Below, one piece after another: positions 33,577-42,470 of a stretch of 44,734 nt of DNA. The notes beneath the pieces are model-generated. The model ran no database searches. It was not told the DNA's origin and was given only the letters and a program-made list of their open reading frames with translations. The DNA lies in assembly GCA_017623115.1 (NCBI GenBank), contig JAGAPT010000003.1:1-44734 (forward strand). The letters run 5' to 3'. The first letter of the stretch is position 1. Every line of letters starts with the position of its first letter. The stretch comes from Alistipes sp. Its GTDB lineage: Bacteria > Bacteroidota > Bacteroidia > Bacteroidales > Rikenellaceae. A program made the translations under genes and the position numbers.

Positions 33577-36500
33577 TTACTCGTTAGCAGCCTCCTCGGC
33601 CTTCTTGAACTGAATCGGCTTAATCTTCTCTTGGAGCGTCTGGAATATGATGAAGAGCATCGGAACCAGGAACAGCAAGGCCAATGTACCGATAATCATA
33701 CCTCCGACAACACCCGTACCGAGGGTCGAGTTACCATTGGCACCTGCACCGTGCGAGAAGACCAGTGGCAACATACCGAATACCATTGTGAGGACGGTCA
33801 TCAGAATCGGGCGCAGACGAGCCTTGGCGGCCGACATGGCGGCCTGTGCGAGGCTCATACCCTGACGACGACGCTGACCGGCATACTCGGTCAACAGAAT
33901 GGCCGTCTTGGCCAACAGACCGATCAACATAATCAGACCCGTTTGCAGGTAGATGTTGTTCTCCAAGCCGAGAGCTTTGGCAAAGAGGAACGAACCCATC
34001 AGACCACAAGGAACGGCCAAAATAACAGCGAACGGAATCACGAAACTCTCGTAGAGCGCAGCAAGAATCAGATAGATCAGCAAGATACAGATCGCAAAGA
34101 TCGTTGCCGTATTGTTACCCGTCGTTGTCTCCTCTCGCGTCAAACCACTGAAATCGTAGCCATAACCACGCGGCAGCACCTGATCGGCAACCTCACCGAT
34201 AGCCTTGATGGCATCACCGGTCGAATAGCCATCAGCCACCGAACCACTAATCGAAATCGAGTTGTAGAGGTTGAAGCGGTTCAATACCTCCGGGCCATAG
34301 ATCTTCTTCATCTGCACGAACTGGCTGGCAGGAGCCATCTCACCACGCGCATTGCGGATGTAAATATTGTTCAGCGACTCCGGATCGTCTCGATCGACGG
34401 CACGAGCCTGCATCGTTACACGATACACCTTCGAGAAGCGGTTGATATTCGAGATGTAGGCACTACCGAAATAGCTCGACAAGGCGGACAGCACCTCCGA
34501 AGGCGAAATGCCGGCACGCTTGGCTTTTGCAGCATCAATATCGAAGATATACTGCGGGAAGTTGATGCTGAACGACGAGTAGGCCATCGCAATCTCGGGA
34601 CGCTGATTCAACGCTGCAATATATTGCAGATAGACATTATAGAAGTCGTTGATCGAGCCACCAACCTGGTCCTGCAAATGCATTTCGAAACCGGTAGTCG
34701 CACCATAACCCGAGATCATCGGCGGTGCGATAGCAAAGATCTGTGCATTTTTGATATCCATCGTGCGACCATAGATTTGCTGAATGACCGAAGTTACATC
34801 GTCTCCCTTTTCGGTACGCTCCGACCAATTCTTCAAGCGAACCATGCACATACCATAAGAGGAACCAGCACCAGCCATCAAACCATAACCTGCTACCTGA
34901 GATACTATTTCAACCTGCGGAATGGTACGAATACGTGCCGCAACTTCTTTCATGATCTTATCGGTCTCGGCAAGTGTTGAACCCGGAGCAGCTGAAACCT
35001 GCACAATCGCCACACCCATATCCTCGTCGGGCACCAAACCAGTCTTCGTGTTATTCATCAACACAAGAAGTAATGCCAATGAACCGAGCAGCGTACCCCA
35101 CATCAGCCACTTGTGCTTAATAAAGGTGAGAACGCCATATTTGTACTTATTGACAAGTGCCTCAAAACCGGTGTTGAATACCTTACGGAATCGAGCGGCG
35201 AAATTATCTTTGGCCTGACCATCCTCGGTAAGGTAAGGTTTGAGCAACAAGGCGCAAAGTGCAGGCGAAAGCGTCAAGGCGTTAATAGCCGAAATACCTA
35301 CGGCTACAGCCATTGTGATACCGAACTGGGTATAGAAGACACCCGACGTGCCGGCCATCATCGAAGTAGGAATAAATACAGCCATGAAGACCAGCGTCGA
35401 GGTAATAATAGCCGACGTAATGCCCGACATGGCATCAATCGTAGCTTGCTTCGGCGAACGATATCCCTCATCAAATTTGGCTTGGACGGCTTCGACCACA
35501 ATGATGGCGTCATCGACCACCGTACCAATGGCAAGCACCAACGCGAAGAGCGTCAGGATGTTGATCGAGAAACCGGCCACAGCCAAGAAGGCAAAAGTAC
35601 CGATGAGCGACACGATGATGGCAATCGAGGGTACAAGGGTCGAGCGGATATCCTGCAAGAAGAAATACACCACGATGATTACCAACAAGATAGCCTCCAA
35701 AAGTGTCTTGATTACCTCACGAATCGATGCATAGAGGAAGTCGTTTACTGACATCACACGAGCGATAGCCAAGCCCTCGGGCATCTCGGCCTCCACCTCA
35801 TCAAGCAAGGCATCGACATTCTCCACGACCTCCGTAGCATTCGATCCCGGTGTCTGCATGATCATGGTCATCAAGCCTGGACTGCCATTCAGGAAGCCCT
35901 TGTAGGCATACGACTCGGCACCGAGCTCAATGTCGGCCACATCCTTCAACTTCAAGACCGAGCCATCGGCATTCGAACGAATCACAATCTCCTCGAACTC
36001 CTCGGGCGTTGCTAAACGACCCTTGTAACGAAGGGTAAATTGGAAGGTGTTCTCCGACTCGGCACCCAAAGCACCGGCAGCAGCCTCAATATTCTGCTCG
36101 GCCAATGCATAGGTAATATCCGACGGCATCATCTTATACTGGGCCATCACCTCGGGCTTGAGCCAGATACGCATCGCATAGTCTGCACCCAGCGTAAAGC
36201 ACTCACCCACACCCTGGATACGCTGAATACGCGGCTCGAGGTTAATCTTCACATAGTTCGAGATGAAGTTCTCGTCGTAGCGTCCATCGGGCGAGTAGGT
36301 CGAGAAGACGCGCAGCATCGAGGTCTGACGCTTCATCGTGAAGACACCAATCTGGTTTACCTCGGCAGGTAGCAGCGCGGTTGCCGTAGCCACCTTATTC
36401 TGCACGTTCACAGCCGCCATATCGGGGTCGGTGCCCTGACGGAAGAAGATGTTAATCGATGCCGTACCGGTCGAAGCGGTCGAGGAGATATACATCATGT

Positions 36501-36723
36501 TCTCCACACCGTTGATAGCCTCCTCCAACGGCACGATAACCGACTTTTGGATTGTCTCTGCACCGGCACCCGGATAGCTGGCGTGCACCATCACCGTCGG
36601 CGGTGCGATATTGGGATACTGCTCAATAGGCAGCGAAGCGAGTCCGACGACACCGGCGAAGACAATCAGGATTGAAATCACCGAGGCCAATACGGGACGC
36701 TCAATAAATGCTCTTAAATTCAT
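33577..36723 (-). CDS. RND-type multidrug efflux permease (AcrB/HAE1 family)
   Basis: A 1048-residue inner-membrane proton-driven pump, the usual length. The N-terminal helix begins FIERPVLASVISI. Two large periplasmic porter loops (about 40-330 and 560-860) and 12 helices follow. The proton-relay aspartates lie in TVVDDAIIVVEAV (about 402-414), and the relay lysine is in AKTAILLTEYAGQRRRQG. SIEQYPNIAPPTVMV is the family opening. It sits between the adaptor (13 bases upstream) and the TolC-like channel, so the three make one pump. It probably exports hydrophobic or amphipathic compounds such as bile salts or dyes; the exact substrate is unknown. Confidence 0.95.
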   Translation of the reverse strand: MNLRAFIERPVLASVISILIVFAGVVGLASLPIEQYPNIAPPTVMVHASYPGAGAETIQKSVIVPLEEAINGVENMMYISSTASTGTASINIFFRQGTDPDMAAVNVQNKVATATALLPAEVNQIGVFTMKRQTSMLRVFSTYSPDGRYDENFISNYVKINLEPRIQRIQGVGECFTLGADYAMRIWLKPEVMAQYKMMPSDITYALAEQNIEAAAGALGAESENTFQFTLRYKGRLATPEEFEEIVIRSNADGSVLKLKDVADIELGAESYAYKGFLNGSPGLMTMIMQTPGSNATEVVENVDALLDEVEAEMPEGLAIARVMSVNDFLYASIREVIKTLLEAILLVIIVVYFFLQDIRSTLVPSIAIIVSLIGTFAFLAVAGFSINILTLFALVLAIGTVVDDAIIVVEAVQAKFDEGYRSPKQATIDAMSGITSAIITSTLVFMAVFIPTSMMAGTSGVFYTQFGITMAVAVGISAINALTLSPALCALLLKPYLTEDGQAKDNFAARFRKVFNTGFEALVNKYKYGVLTFIKHKWLMWGTLLGSLALLLVLMNNTKTGLVPDEDMGVAIVQVSAAPGSTLAETDKIMKEVAARIRTIPQVEIVSQVAGYGLMAGAGSSYGMCMVRLKNWSERTEKGDDVTSVIQQIYGRTMDIKNAQIFAIAPPMISGYGATTGFEMHLQDQVGGSINDFYNVYLQYIAALNQRPEIAMAYSSFSINFPQYIFDIDAAKAKRAGISPSEVLSALSSYFGSAYISNINRFSKVYRVTMQARAVDRDDPESLNNIYIRNARGEMAPASQFVQMKKIYGPEVLNRFNLYNSISISGSVADGYSTGDAIKAIGEVADQVLPRGYGYDFSGLTREETTTGNNTATIFAICILLIYLILAALYESFVIPFAVILAVPCGLMGSFLFAKALGLENNIYLQTGLIMLIGLLAKTAILLTEYAGQRRRQGMSLAQAAMSAAKARLRPILMTVLTMVFGMLPLVFSHGAGANGNSTLGTGVVGGMIIGTLALLFLVPMLFIIFQTLQEKIKPIQFKKAEEAANE

Positions 36724-36736
36724 GGTTTACTCCTCC

Positions 36737-37894
36737 TTATTTCGTTTCGGTTTGAGCAGCAGCCTCTGCAGGTGCAGCAGCCGGAGCAGCCTGCTTCGGC
36801 ATAATGGGGGTGCCCTCACGCAACAAGGCAGCACCCTCGGCTACAATCACGTCGCCGACCGTCAGGCCCGACGTGACGATGTACTCCTTACCGTCGTTAA
36901 TCTTCTCCACCTGAATGGGAGCCGACTTGGCTACACCATCGATGTACTTATACACATAAACACGATCTTGCAACTCGAAGGTAGCCAACTGCGGAACCAC
37001 GATGCAATTCTCGTAGTTGTTAGGCAGGATGATGTTACCCGAACCACCGCTGTGCAACAAGCCACCCTTGTTGGGGAAGGCAGCACGCAACGACACCGTA
37101 CCGGTCGTCATATCAATCACACCGCTAATCGACTCGATGCGACCCTTCTCCGAGTAAATTGAGCCATCCGAGAGTTTGAGCTCCACATCGGGCATCTGCT
37201 TCAGCGTAGCGGCAATCGAACCATACTCGCGCGTTAAATCGAGCAACTGATTCTCGTTCATCGAGAAGTATACATACATCACCGAGTTATCCGATACGGT
37301 AGTCAGCGGTTTCGGCATAGCGGCACTCACCAATGCACCTACGCGATACGGCAGCGTACCAACCACGCCATTGGCGGGAGCCTTCACAACCGTGTACGAG
37401 AGCGAATTGGCAGCATTGACACGCTGTGCCTCGGCCTGTGCTAACTGGGCCTTCGCCGTCAGGAGTGCGTTCTCGGCCGTCGAAAGGTCGAATTTCGATA
37501 CGACCTGCTTGGCATACAACTCCTTTTTGCTGTTGTAAACCAACTGAGCCGTAGCCACACCTGCCTTGGCAGCGGCTACATTCGCCTCGGCGGTCTGCAA
37601 AGCAGCCTTATAGGGAACTTGGTCGATGATGAAGAGGGTCTGACCCTTTGCCACACTTTGGCCCTCGCTTACACACAACTGGGCAATCGTACCACCCACC
37701 TGCGGGTAGATGTCAATGTCCTGACGACCACGAATGGCAGCCGAGTAAGAACTCGGAATGACACGGTTGGTCGTTGCGACCTCCATCATAGCATACTGTG
37801 CCGGCGGCATGGTTACCGGAGCTTGAGCACAGCCTACGGCAGCCACGGCACAAGCGACTGCAATTGCTTTCACAAACATCTGTTTCATAATCAT
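36737..37894 (-). CDS. RND efflux periplasmic adaptor (membrane-fusion protein)
   Basis: A 385-residue lipoprotein adaptor. Lipobox AAVGC gives C22. A biotinyl-lipoyl-like domain (PQVGGTIAQLCVSEGQSVAKGQTLFIID), an alpha-helical hairpin rich in Ala (about 100-160) and beta-barrel and membrane-proximal domains (ISGVIDMTTGTVSLRAAFPNKGGLLHSG) follow. The C-terminus is an Ala/Pro/Glu-rich tail (about 365-385). It links the RND pump to the outer-membrane channel. It is first in the operon, transcribed away from the AraC regulator. The ATG at 37894 or 37888 (MKQMFVK) may be used. Confidence 0.94.
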   Translation of the reverse strand: MIMKQMFVKAIAVACAVAAVGCAQAPVTMPPAQYAMMEVATTNRVIPSSYSAAIRGRQDIDIYPQVGGTIAQLCVSEGQSVAKGQTLFIIDQVPYKAALQTAEANVAAAKAGVATAQLVYNSKKELYAKQVVSKFDLSTAENALLTAKAQLAQAEAQRVNAANSLSYTVVKAPANGVVGTLPYRVGALVSAAMPKPLTTVSDNSVMYVYFSMNENQLLDLTREYGSIAATLKQMPDVELKLSDGSIYSEKGRIESISGVIDMTTGTVSLRAAFPNKGGLLHSGGSGNIILPNNYENCIVVPQLATFELQDRVYVYKYIDGVAKSAPIQVEKINDGKEYIVTSGLTVGDVIVAEGAALLREGTPIMPKQAAPAAAPAEAAAQTETK

Positions 37895-37934
37895 TTTTTT
37901 TGTATGTAATTATTAATAACTTTTTTCTCGGTTG

Positions 37935-37942
37935 CAAATGTA
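37935..37942 (-). promoter_or_regulatory. -7 element of the RND operon
   Basis: The minus strand reads TACATTTG. The -33 region is poor, and directly upstream lie direct repeats that may bind the divergent AraC regulator. The leader is about 35-40 bases. Confidence 0.6.
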
Positions 37943-37968
37943 TCGCATTCATGTCAAAAATCGGCATT
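37942..37968. promoter_or_regulatory. Direct-repeat half-sites upstream of the RND operon (candidate AraC site)
   Basis: ATCGCATT (37942-37949) and ATCGGCATT (37960-37968) are the same motif with one extra base. Their starts are 18 bases apart, nearly two helical turns. They lie where the -33 should be for the minus-strand promoter, a typical class II AraC activator location. The repeats are short, so chance is possible. Confidence 0.35.
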
Positions 37969-38030
37969 GATATTGCGAACAACACTCGTCTTTTTCGGAA
38001 GAAAAATTCGTTTTTTTGTTTTCTTTTCAC

Positions 38031-38038
38031 TATTTTTG
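38031..38038 (+). promoter_or_regulatory. -7 element of the AraC regulator
   Basis: TATTTTTG, 17 bases before ATG 38055. The base group 20 bases upstream is TTCG, a one-base mismatch to TTTG. The position inside the longer open frame favours the shorter protein. Confidence 0.5.
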
Positions 38039-38054
38039 TCCCTATCGTAAACCA

Positions 38055-38915
38055 ATGCATATGGTAGACCATATAATCAATCCGCTCCAACCGACATCCG
38101 AGGAGGAGTTCTTGGTAGGCTCTTCCGATTTGTCCTACTTTGACAACAACAGCAATCGCTGCGAATGCGGGGCTGTTATGGTATGTCGAAAAGGCCATTG
38201 CGACATCACGCTGGACAGCTACCACGGGACGATTCGTCGCAACCATTCGATTCTGATGCTGCCGGGCTCCCTCCTCTCGCTCAAGAATCGTTCGGACGAT
38301 TTCCAGGTCGAGTTTTTCTCATTTCGACCAGCGCTCTTTGCCGAGGCGGCATTCCGCATCGAAGTCGATTTCATCCGTATTATCAAAACTCATCCGGTTT
38401 CGCAACTGAAAGGAAGTGCCATGAAGGCTCTTAATCTATGGTTGCAGATCTTGGAATACAGTTACCTCGACCGCGAAAACCGATTCCGAAACACCATCAT
38501 CAAAAATCGCCTGCAAAACGCCTTATTAGAGATGTGCGATAAGGTGATGCGTATGCCGAACATAGATTCAATAAGACCTAAATTATCAAGGCGTTGCGTA
38601 GACCACTTCAACCGATTTGTAACTCTTCTGAATGAATATGGAAGCCGCGAGCGCGAGGTGAGTTTTTATGCCGAAAAACTCTGCATTTCGACCCGCTACC
38701 TCTCGACGATCGTACAGGCCACATCAGGTCGAACGGTCAAGAGTATGATTGACGATGTTGTGCTGCTGGAATTGAAAATTCTGCTGCAAACGACCGACTT
38801 GTCCATTCAGGAGATTGCCTATCGTCTCAACTTCCCCGACCAATCCTACCTCGGTCGATTCTTCCGCAAGCACACCGGTCAATCCCCCACTGCATTCCGC
38901 AACAGCAATCAATAA
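38055..38915 (+). CDS. AraC-family transcriptional regulator next to the efflux operon
   Basis: A 286-residue regulator. The N-terminal part (about 1-150) is a cupin-like ligand or dimer domain (HCDITLDSYHGTIRRNHSILMLPG). The C-terminal AraC domain (about 185-286) has SFYAEKLCISTRYLSTIVQATSG and LSIQEIAYRLNFPDQSYLGRFFRKHTGQSPTAFR. It is homologous to the AraC gene at 11977-12891 but clearly different. The start at 38055 (MHMVDH) or 38061 is chosen because the frame otherwise spans the -7 element. It lies divergent from the RND operon and probably regulates it. Confidence 0.88.
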   Translation: MHMVDHIINPLQPTSEEEFLVGSSDLSYFDNNSNRCECGAVMVCRKGHCDITLDSYHGTIRRNHSILMLPGSLLSLKNRSDDFQVEFFSFRPALFAEAAFRIEVDFIRIIKTHPVSQLKGSAMKALNLWLQILEYSYLDRENRFRNTIIKNRLQNALLEMCDKVMRMPNIDSIRPKLSRRCVDHFNRFVTLLNEYGSREREVSFYAEKLCISTRYLSTIVQATSGRTVKSMIDDVVLLELKILLQTTDLSIQEIAYRLNFPDQSYLGRFFRKHTGQSPTAFRNSNQ

Positions 38916-38916
38916 A

Positions 38917-38949
38917 AAAGAGCCACCGCAAACTTTGCGATGGCTCTTT
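38917..38949. terminator. Bidirectional terminator between AraC and nuclease genes
   Basis: Stem AAAGAGCCA-C-CGCAAA (38917-38932) with TTTGCG-A-TGGCTCTTT (38934-38949), one internal mismatch. The A-run before and the short T-run after serve both strands. Confidence 0.8.
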
Positions 38950-38967
38950 AACAGCGTAAGTGATTGC

Positions 38968-39744
38968 TTATTTAGCCCCGTAGAGGTTGTTTAACACACC
39001 CGCCAGGCGCAAGCCGCCCAACAGCAACTGCTGCTCGATGACGGGAGCCATGGCATTGATGTAGTCATACGAAACTTTATAGCCCTCGGGCGTCACCTCG
39101 TAGATTTTCTTGGCGATGGCTACCGTCTGCGTAAACCACTCCTCGATAGTCCCTTGTTGCATCTGTGTGGCAAACTCCTCACTAACACGGTCGAGCTGGA
39201 ACTGCCACTCCGAGTAGCTCCAATTATGGGCCGACTCCACCAGCGAAGAATCCCAAATCGAGTGCAGATTCGTCTCGCGGTTGAAATAGAGCACCTTGAC
39301 GCGGTTACCACCCAAGTCGGTCGAGCGACCGGCGTGCATCGGGCAGTGCATATCGCCCATCAGGTGAATCAGCATGCGCAGTTCATCGAACTCCTCCTCT
39401 TTCGAGAGTTTGCCCTTCTCGATGTGCTTTATAATGCCATTAATAGCGGTCAAAACATCCCCTTTCGGATGGCGAGGTTGCGTCTCGAGGGTCTCGCCCT
39501 CGTCGATGTTCATGTAGTGCCACGTTTTGGTATGGGCATAGGCAGGCGTATGGCTTGCATTATCCATCCAGTTGGCATAATAGACCAGCGAACGGCCTCC
39601 GAGCACCTCGGCAACACGCTGTGCGGCTTCGGGTGTCAGATGATTCTCGGCAATATAGGCCACCACATCGTGCCCCTTTTGCCCCCAGCCAAAGACATTG
39701 CACGTGGCAAGTAAGGCCAGGCATACTACAATAAGTCTCTTCAT
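38968..39744 (-). CDS. Secreted S1/P1-type zinc nuclease
   Basis: A 258-residue S1/P1 nuclease. The signal peptide (1-19) should cleave so that W20 is the mature N-terminus, the residue whose amino group and carbonyl bind zinc in this family. Other zinc ligands are visible: H25 in GQKGHDVV, ANWMD, KTWHYMNI, HLMGDMHCPMHAG with DLGGN, and NLHSIWDS. It cleaves single-stranded DNA or RNA in the periplasm or outside the cell and may recover nucleotides or phosphate. The gene starts 12 bases after the rho stop, so the two are co-transcribed, an unexpected pairing. Confidence 0.92.
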   Translation of the reverse strand: MKRLIVVCLALLATCNVFGWGQKGHDVVAYIAENHLTPEAAQRVAEVLGGRSLVYYANWMDNASHTPAYAHTKTWHYMNIDEGETLETQPRHPKGDVLTAINGIIKHIEKGKLSKEEEFDELRMLIHLMGDMHCPMHAGRSTDLGGNRVKVLYFNRETNLHSIWDSSLVESAHNWSYSEWQFQLDRVSEEFATQMQQGTIEEWFTQTVAIAKKIYEVTPEGYKVSYDYINAMAPVIEQQLLLGGLRLAGVLNNLYGAK

Positions 39745-39756
39745 TTCGTTTTGGTT

Positions 39757-41406
39757 TTATTGGTTCATGGTTGCTAAAAACTCTTCGTTTGTCTCGGTCA
39801 GGCCCATCTGCTTCTGCAAGAACTCCATCGCCTCGACCGTCGTCATGTCCGACAGGTATTTGCGCAATACCCACGTGCGGTTCATCACCTCGCGCGGCAG
39901 GAGCAAATCCTCACGGCGAGTACTCGAGGCCATCACATCGACGGCCGGATAGACGCGCTTATTCGAGAGGCGGCGGTCGAGCTGAAGCTCCATATTACCC
40001 GTACCCTTAAACTCCTCGAAAATAACCTCATCCATCTTCGAGCCGGTATCAATCAAGGCAGTAGCAATGATGGTCAGCGAACCCTTCTCCTCCGTATTAC
40101 GGGCTGCACCGAAGAAACGCTTCGGTTTATGCAGGGCATTGGCATCGACACCGCCCGACAACACCTTACCCGAGGCGGGTTGCACCGAGTTATAAGCACG
40201 AGCCAGACGGGTAATCGAATCGAGGAAAATCACCACATCGTGACCACACTCAACCATGCGCTTGGCCTTCTCCAGCACCATCTCGGCAACCTTCACGTGG
40301 CGGGATGCCTGCTCATCGAAGGTCGAGGCAACTACCTCGGCTTTCACATTACGAGCCATCTCGGTAACCTCCTCGGGACGCTCGTCGATGAGGAGTACAA
40401 TCATATAGACTTCGGGATGGTTATCGGCAATGGCGTTGGCAATCGACTGCAACAGCATCGTCTTACCGGTCTTCGGCTGGGCGACAATCAGCGCACGTTG
40501 CCCCTTGCCAATTGGCGAGAAGAGGTCGACAACACGCGTCGAAAGGCTGTTATGGCCATGCCCCGTCAAACAGAATTTCTCGCTCGGGAAGAGCGGGGTC
40601 ATATACTCAAATTGTACACGATCACGGATATACTCCGGCTTCAGGCCGTTGATGTCATCGACCCGCACCAGGGGGAAGTATTTCTCCCCCTCTTTTGGCG
40701 GACGAATCGTACCACTCACCGTATCTCCCGGCTTCAGGCCAAAGAGTTTAATCTGCGACGGGGAGACATAGACATCATCGGGCGAATTGAGGTAGTTGTA
40801 ATCGGCCGAGCGCAAGAATCCATAGCCATCGGGCATAATCTCCAAAACACCTTCACCGGCAATCTCGCCCGCGTAATCATCCTTGGTAATAACTTCATCA
40901 TCAATAGAATGAGCTGGGTCAGCTACAGCCTTTTCTTCCTTCTTTTCAGGTTCTTTCGACTGCTCGGGAGTTGCTGTGGCATCAGGCTGTTTAGTTTGCT
41001 CGGGGCGCATCTTGGGTTTACGACCACGACGCTTCGGCTCGGGTTTTGTTTCGGACGTTGCAGGCTCGGCCGTCGGTGCCATCTCGGGGGCAGCCGGTGT
41101 GGCCGGAGCGGATGCAGTTGCAGGCTGTGGTTGCTCCACTTGTTCAACGGCATCGTTCTGCTGAGCCGTTGCGGATTCCACTTTGGCCAAGCGAGGACGA
41201 CGGCCTCGACGAGGTTTCTCCGATGCCGAGGCTTCGGGCTTTGAAGGTGCATTTTCAGCCTGCAGACCTTCTTCCTCGGGGATGGCTATGCCGGCAATAC
41301 GCTCCAGTAGTGTATGTCGTTTCAAGCGGGCATCAATGCCCAACGCCTTGGCAATCTCCCGCAATTCGGGTAAACTTTTGTTTTTTAATGCTTCTAAATC
41401 TTGCAT
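39757..41406 (-). CDS. rho: Transcription termination factor Rho with a disordered insert
   Basis: A 549-residue Rho helicase. An N-terminal Rho_N domain (about 1-40, [15 protein letters not shown]) is followed by an insert of about 130 residues (about 45-175), rich in Pro, Ala, Glu and Lys and predicted disordered. It carries two AT-hook-like blocks, RRGRRPR (66-72) and KRRGRKPK (125-132). The RNA-binding cold-shock-like domain (about 180-265) and ATPase domain follow: P-loop PKTGKT (311-316) and Walker B region [15 protein letters not shown]. The ATG at 41406 is chosen because it starts the Rho_N domain. Rho inserts are known in Bacteroidetes, and in B. thetaiotaomicron the insert drives phase separation. 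Confidence 0.95.
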   Translation of the reverse strand: MQDLEALKNKSLPELREIAKALGIDARLKRHTLLERIAGIAIPEEEGLQAENAPSKPEASASEKPRRGRRPRLAKVESATAQQNDAVEQVEQPQPATASAPATPAAPEMAPTAEPATSETKPEPKRRGRKPKMRPEQTKQPDATATPEQSKEPEKKEEKAVADPAHSIDDEVITKDDYAGEIAGEGVLEIMPDGYGFLRSADYNYLNSPDDVYVSPSQIKLFGLKPGDTVSGTIRPPKEGEKYFPLVRVDDINGLKPEYIRDRVQFEYMTPLFPSEKFCLTGHGHNSLSTRVVDLFSPIGKGQRALIVAQPKTGKTMLLQSIANAIADNHPEVYMIVLLIDERPEEVTEMARNVKAEVVASTFDEQASRHVKVAEMVLEKAKRMVECGHDVVIFLDSITRLARAYNSVQPASGKVLSGGVDANALHKPKRFFGAARNTEEKGSLTIIATALIDTGSKMDEVIFEEFKGTGNMELQLDRRLSNKRVYPAVDVMASSTRREDLLLPREVMNRTWVLRKYLSDMTTVEAMEFLQKQMGLTETNEEFLATMNQ

Positions 41407-41472
41407 AAAATAAGATGGTCGTTGTTGATTGGCAGTCGAAGGATTTTTCGACAGATTGTTTGATTTCGCTTG

Positions 41473-41502
41473 CAAAGATAGTACAAAAAATGTGGAGTGC
41501 AA
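41473..41502 (-). promoter_or_regulatory. Promoter of rho
   Basis: On the minus strand TTG (41502-41500), 19 bases, TATCTTTG (41480-41473). The leader is about 65 bases. This lies inside the long open frame upstream of the chosen start, so it supports ATG 41406. Confidence 0.7.
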
Positions 41503-41627
41503 TTTTTTTTTGCCTCTTATCCCCATTATTTGCCCAATTGCGCTATATTTCTCCCATTGGTTCGCTTTAAGCTCGTTCTTGGCTGTCGGATAGTATGTGC
41601 AACGAGATAAAGTCTTCGATGTAGGGA

Positions 41628-42005
41628 CTAACGATGATGCTCCCCACACTCGTGTGCAACGCACCCCACACCGGAATCGGAAATTTCGCCACGAAGGTAG
41701 GCTGCAACGAGCGGCTCGACCGCTCCGCTACATCCACGAACAACACGGATCTGGTGCTTGGTGAGGACCTGCACGGCTCCCTCGCCCATATTTCCGGCCA
41801 GCAATACTCCGACACCTTTGGCTTGTAGCACGGCGGCAATGTTGGATTTGCAACCACACCCTTCCGGTGAAGCAAGTATCTCCCGGCGCGTAATGTGCCC
41901 CGCCACAACCGTAAAGAGCGAATAGTAGGCGCAGTGGCCAAAGTGATCATCAACACGCTCATCGCGCGTCGGAACAGCGATTGTTTCAGTGGATAGTGTA
42001 AACAT
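41628..42005 (-). CDS. NifX/NifB-type dinitrogenase iron-molybdenum cofactor-binding domain protein
   Basis: A 125-residue single-domain protein of the NifX/NifB-C/YbcN-like fold. Its blocks are [15 protein letters not shown] (11-25), [14 protein letters not shown] (47-60), [11 protein letters not shown] (68-78) and RGCSG (90-94), with a C-terminal Cys/His tail ([11 protein letters not shown]). Six cysteines (25, 50, 52, 92, 115, 120) suggest iron-sulfur or metal cluster binding. No nif gene is present, so nitrogen fixation is not implied; such orphans are common in anaerobes. It is 33 bases after the short TrkA gene and probably co-transcribed with trkH. The function is unknown. Confidence 0.85.
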   Translation of the reverse strand: MFTLSTETIAVPTRDERVDDHFGHCAYYSLFTVVAGHITRREILASPEGCGCKSNIAAVLQAKGVGVLLAGNMGEGAVQVLTKHQIRVVRGCSGAVEPLVAAYLRGEISDSGVGCVAHECGEHHR

Positions 42006-42038
42006 GATGAGTGAGTGTTTTTAATCAAACAGCATGTT

Positions 42039-42458
42039 TTATAGTCCGTTCTTCTTCTCCATGTTTGAAAATCGCTCGGCATAGATGCATGCAGCGTAAC
42101 TCTCGGGAATAAAAATTTTCTGGATATTCATTGCCCCGAGAATCGATTGATGCGTCTGATCGATGGCGCGCGCATAGATGCATTTGACCGACAACTCCTT
42201 CAAGGCGGCCACCGTGCGCAATGAGGCGTCCATGCTCTGCCCGATGGCCACAATCGTACAATCCACCTCATCGAGAGGCAGCGCCGAGAGTGCCGTACGC
42301 TCCGTGGCGTCGAGGATATAGGCCAACGAGATACGGTCTTTGACCGCATCGACACGGTGCTCGTTCTGATCCACTCCGATTACATCATTGCCACGATCGG
42401 TCAACTCCTCGGCCAGCGTTTTTCCAAAATTGCCCAAACCAATAATTAAATACTTCAT
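42039..42458 (-). CDS. Short TrkA/KtrA-like RCK_N protein lacking the RCK_C domain
   Basis: A 139-residue Rossmann protein of the TrkA/KtrA family. The nucleotide motif is GLGNFG (7-12), VIGVDQNE (26-33) follows, and the segment VDCTIVAIGQS binds the ligand. These proteins gate the TrkH/KtrB potassium channel in response to NAD(H) or ATP/ADP. The usual protein is about 220 residues with a second RCK_C domain; here it stops after ERFSNMEKKNGL, so the C-terminal domain is missing. No remnant of RCK_C is visible in other frames. It follows trkH by 12 bases. Confidence 0.88.
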   Translation of the reverse strand: MKYLIIGLGNFGKTLAEELTDRGNDVIGVDQNEHRVDAVKDRISLAYILDATERTALSALPLDEVDCTIVAIGQSMDASLRTVAALKELSVKCIYARAIDQTHQSILGAMNIQKIFIPESYAACIYAERFSNMEKKNGL

Positions 42459-42470
42459 AGGTATTGCTTG

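Noticed and set aside
33502-34980. 492-codon plus-strand frame opposite the RND permease
   Set aside because: Arg/Thr/His-rich shadow; the opposite strand encodes an intact pump.
41567-42082. 171-codon minus frame overlapping the NifX-like and TrkA genes
   Set aside because: The same strand in another frame encodes the recognisable NifX-like domain; this one shows no family pattern.
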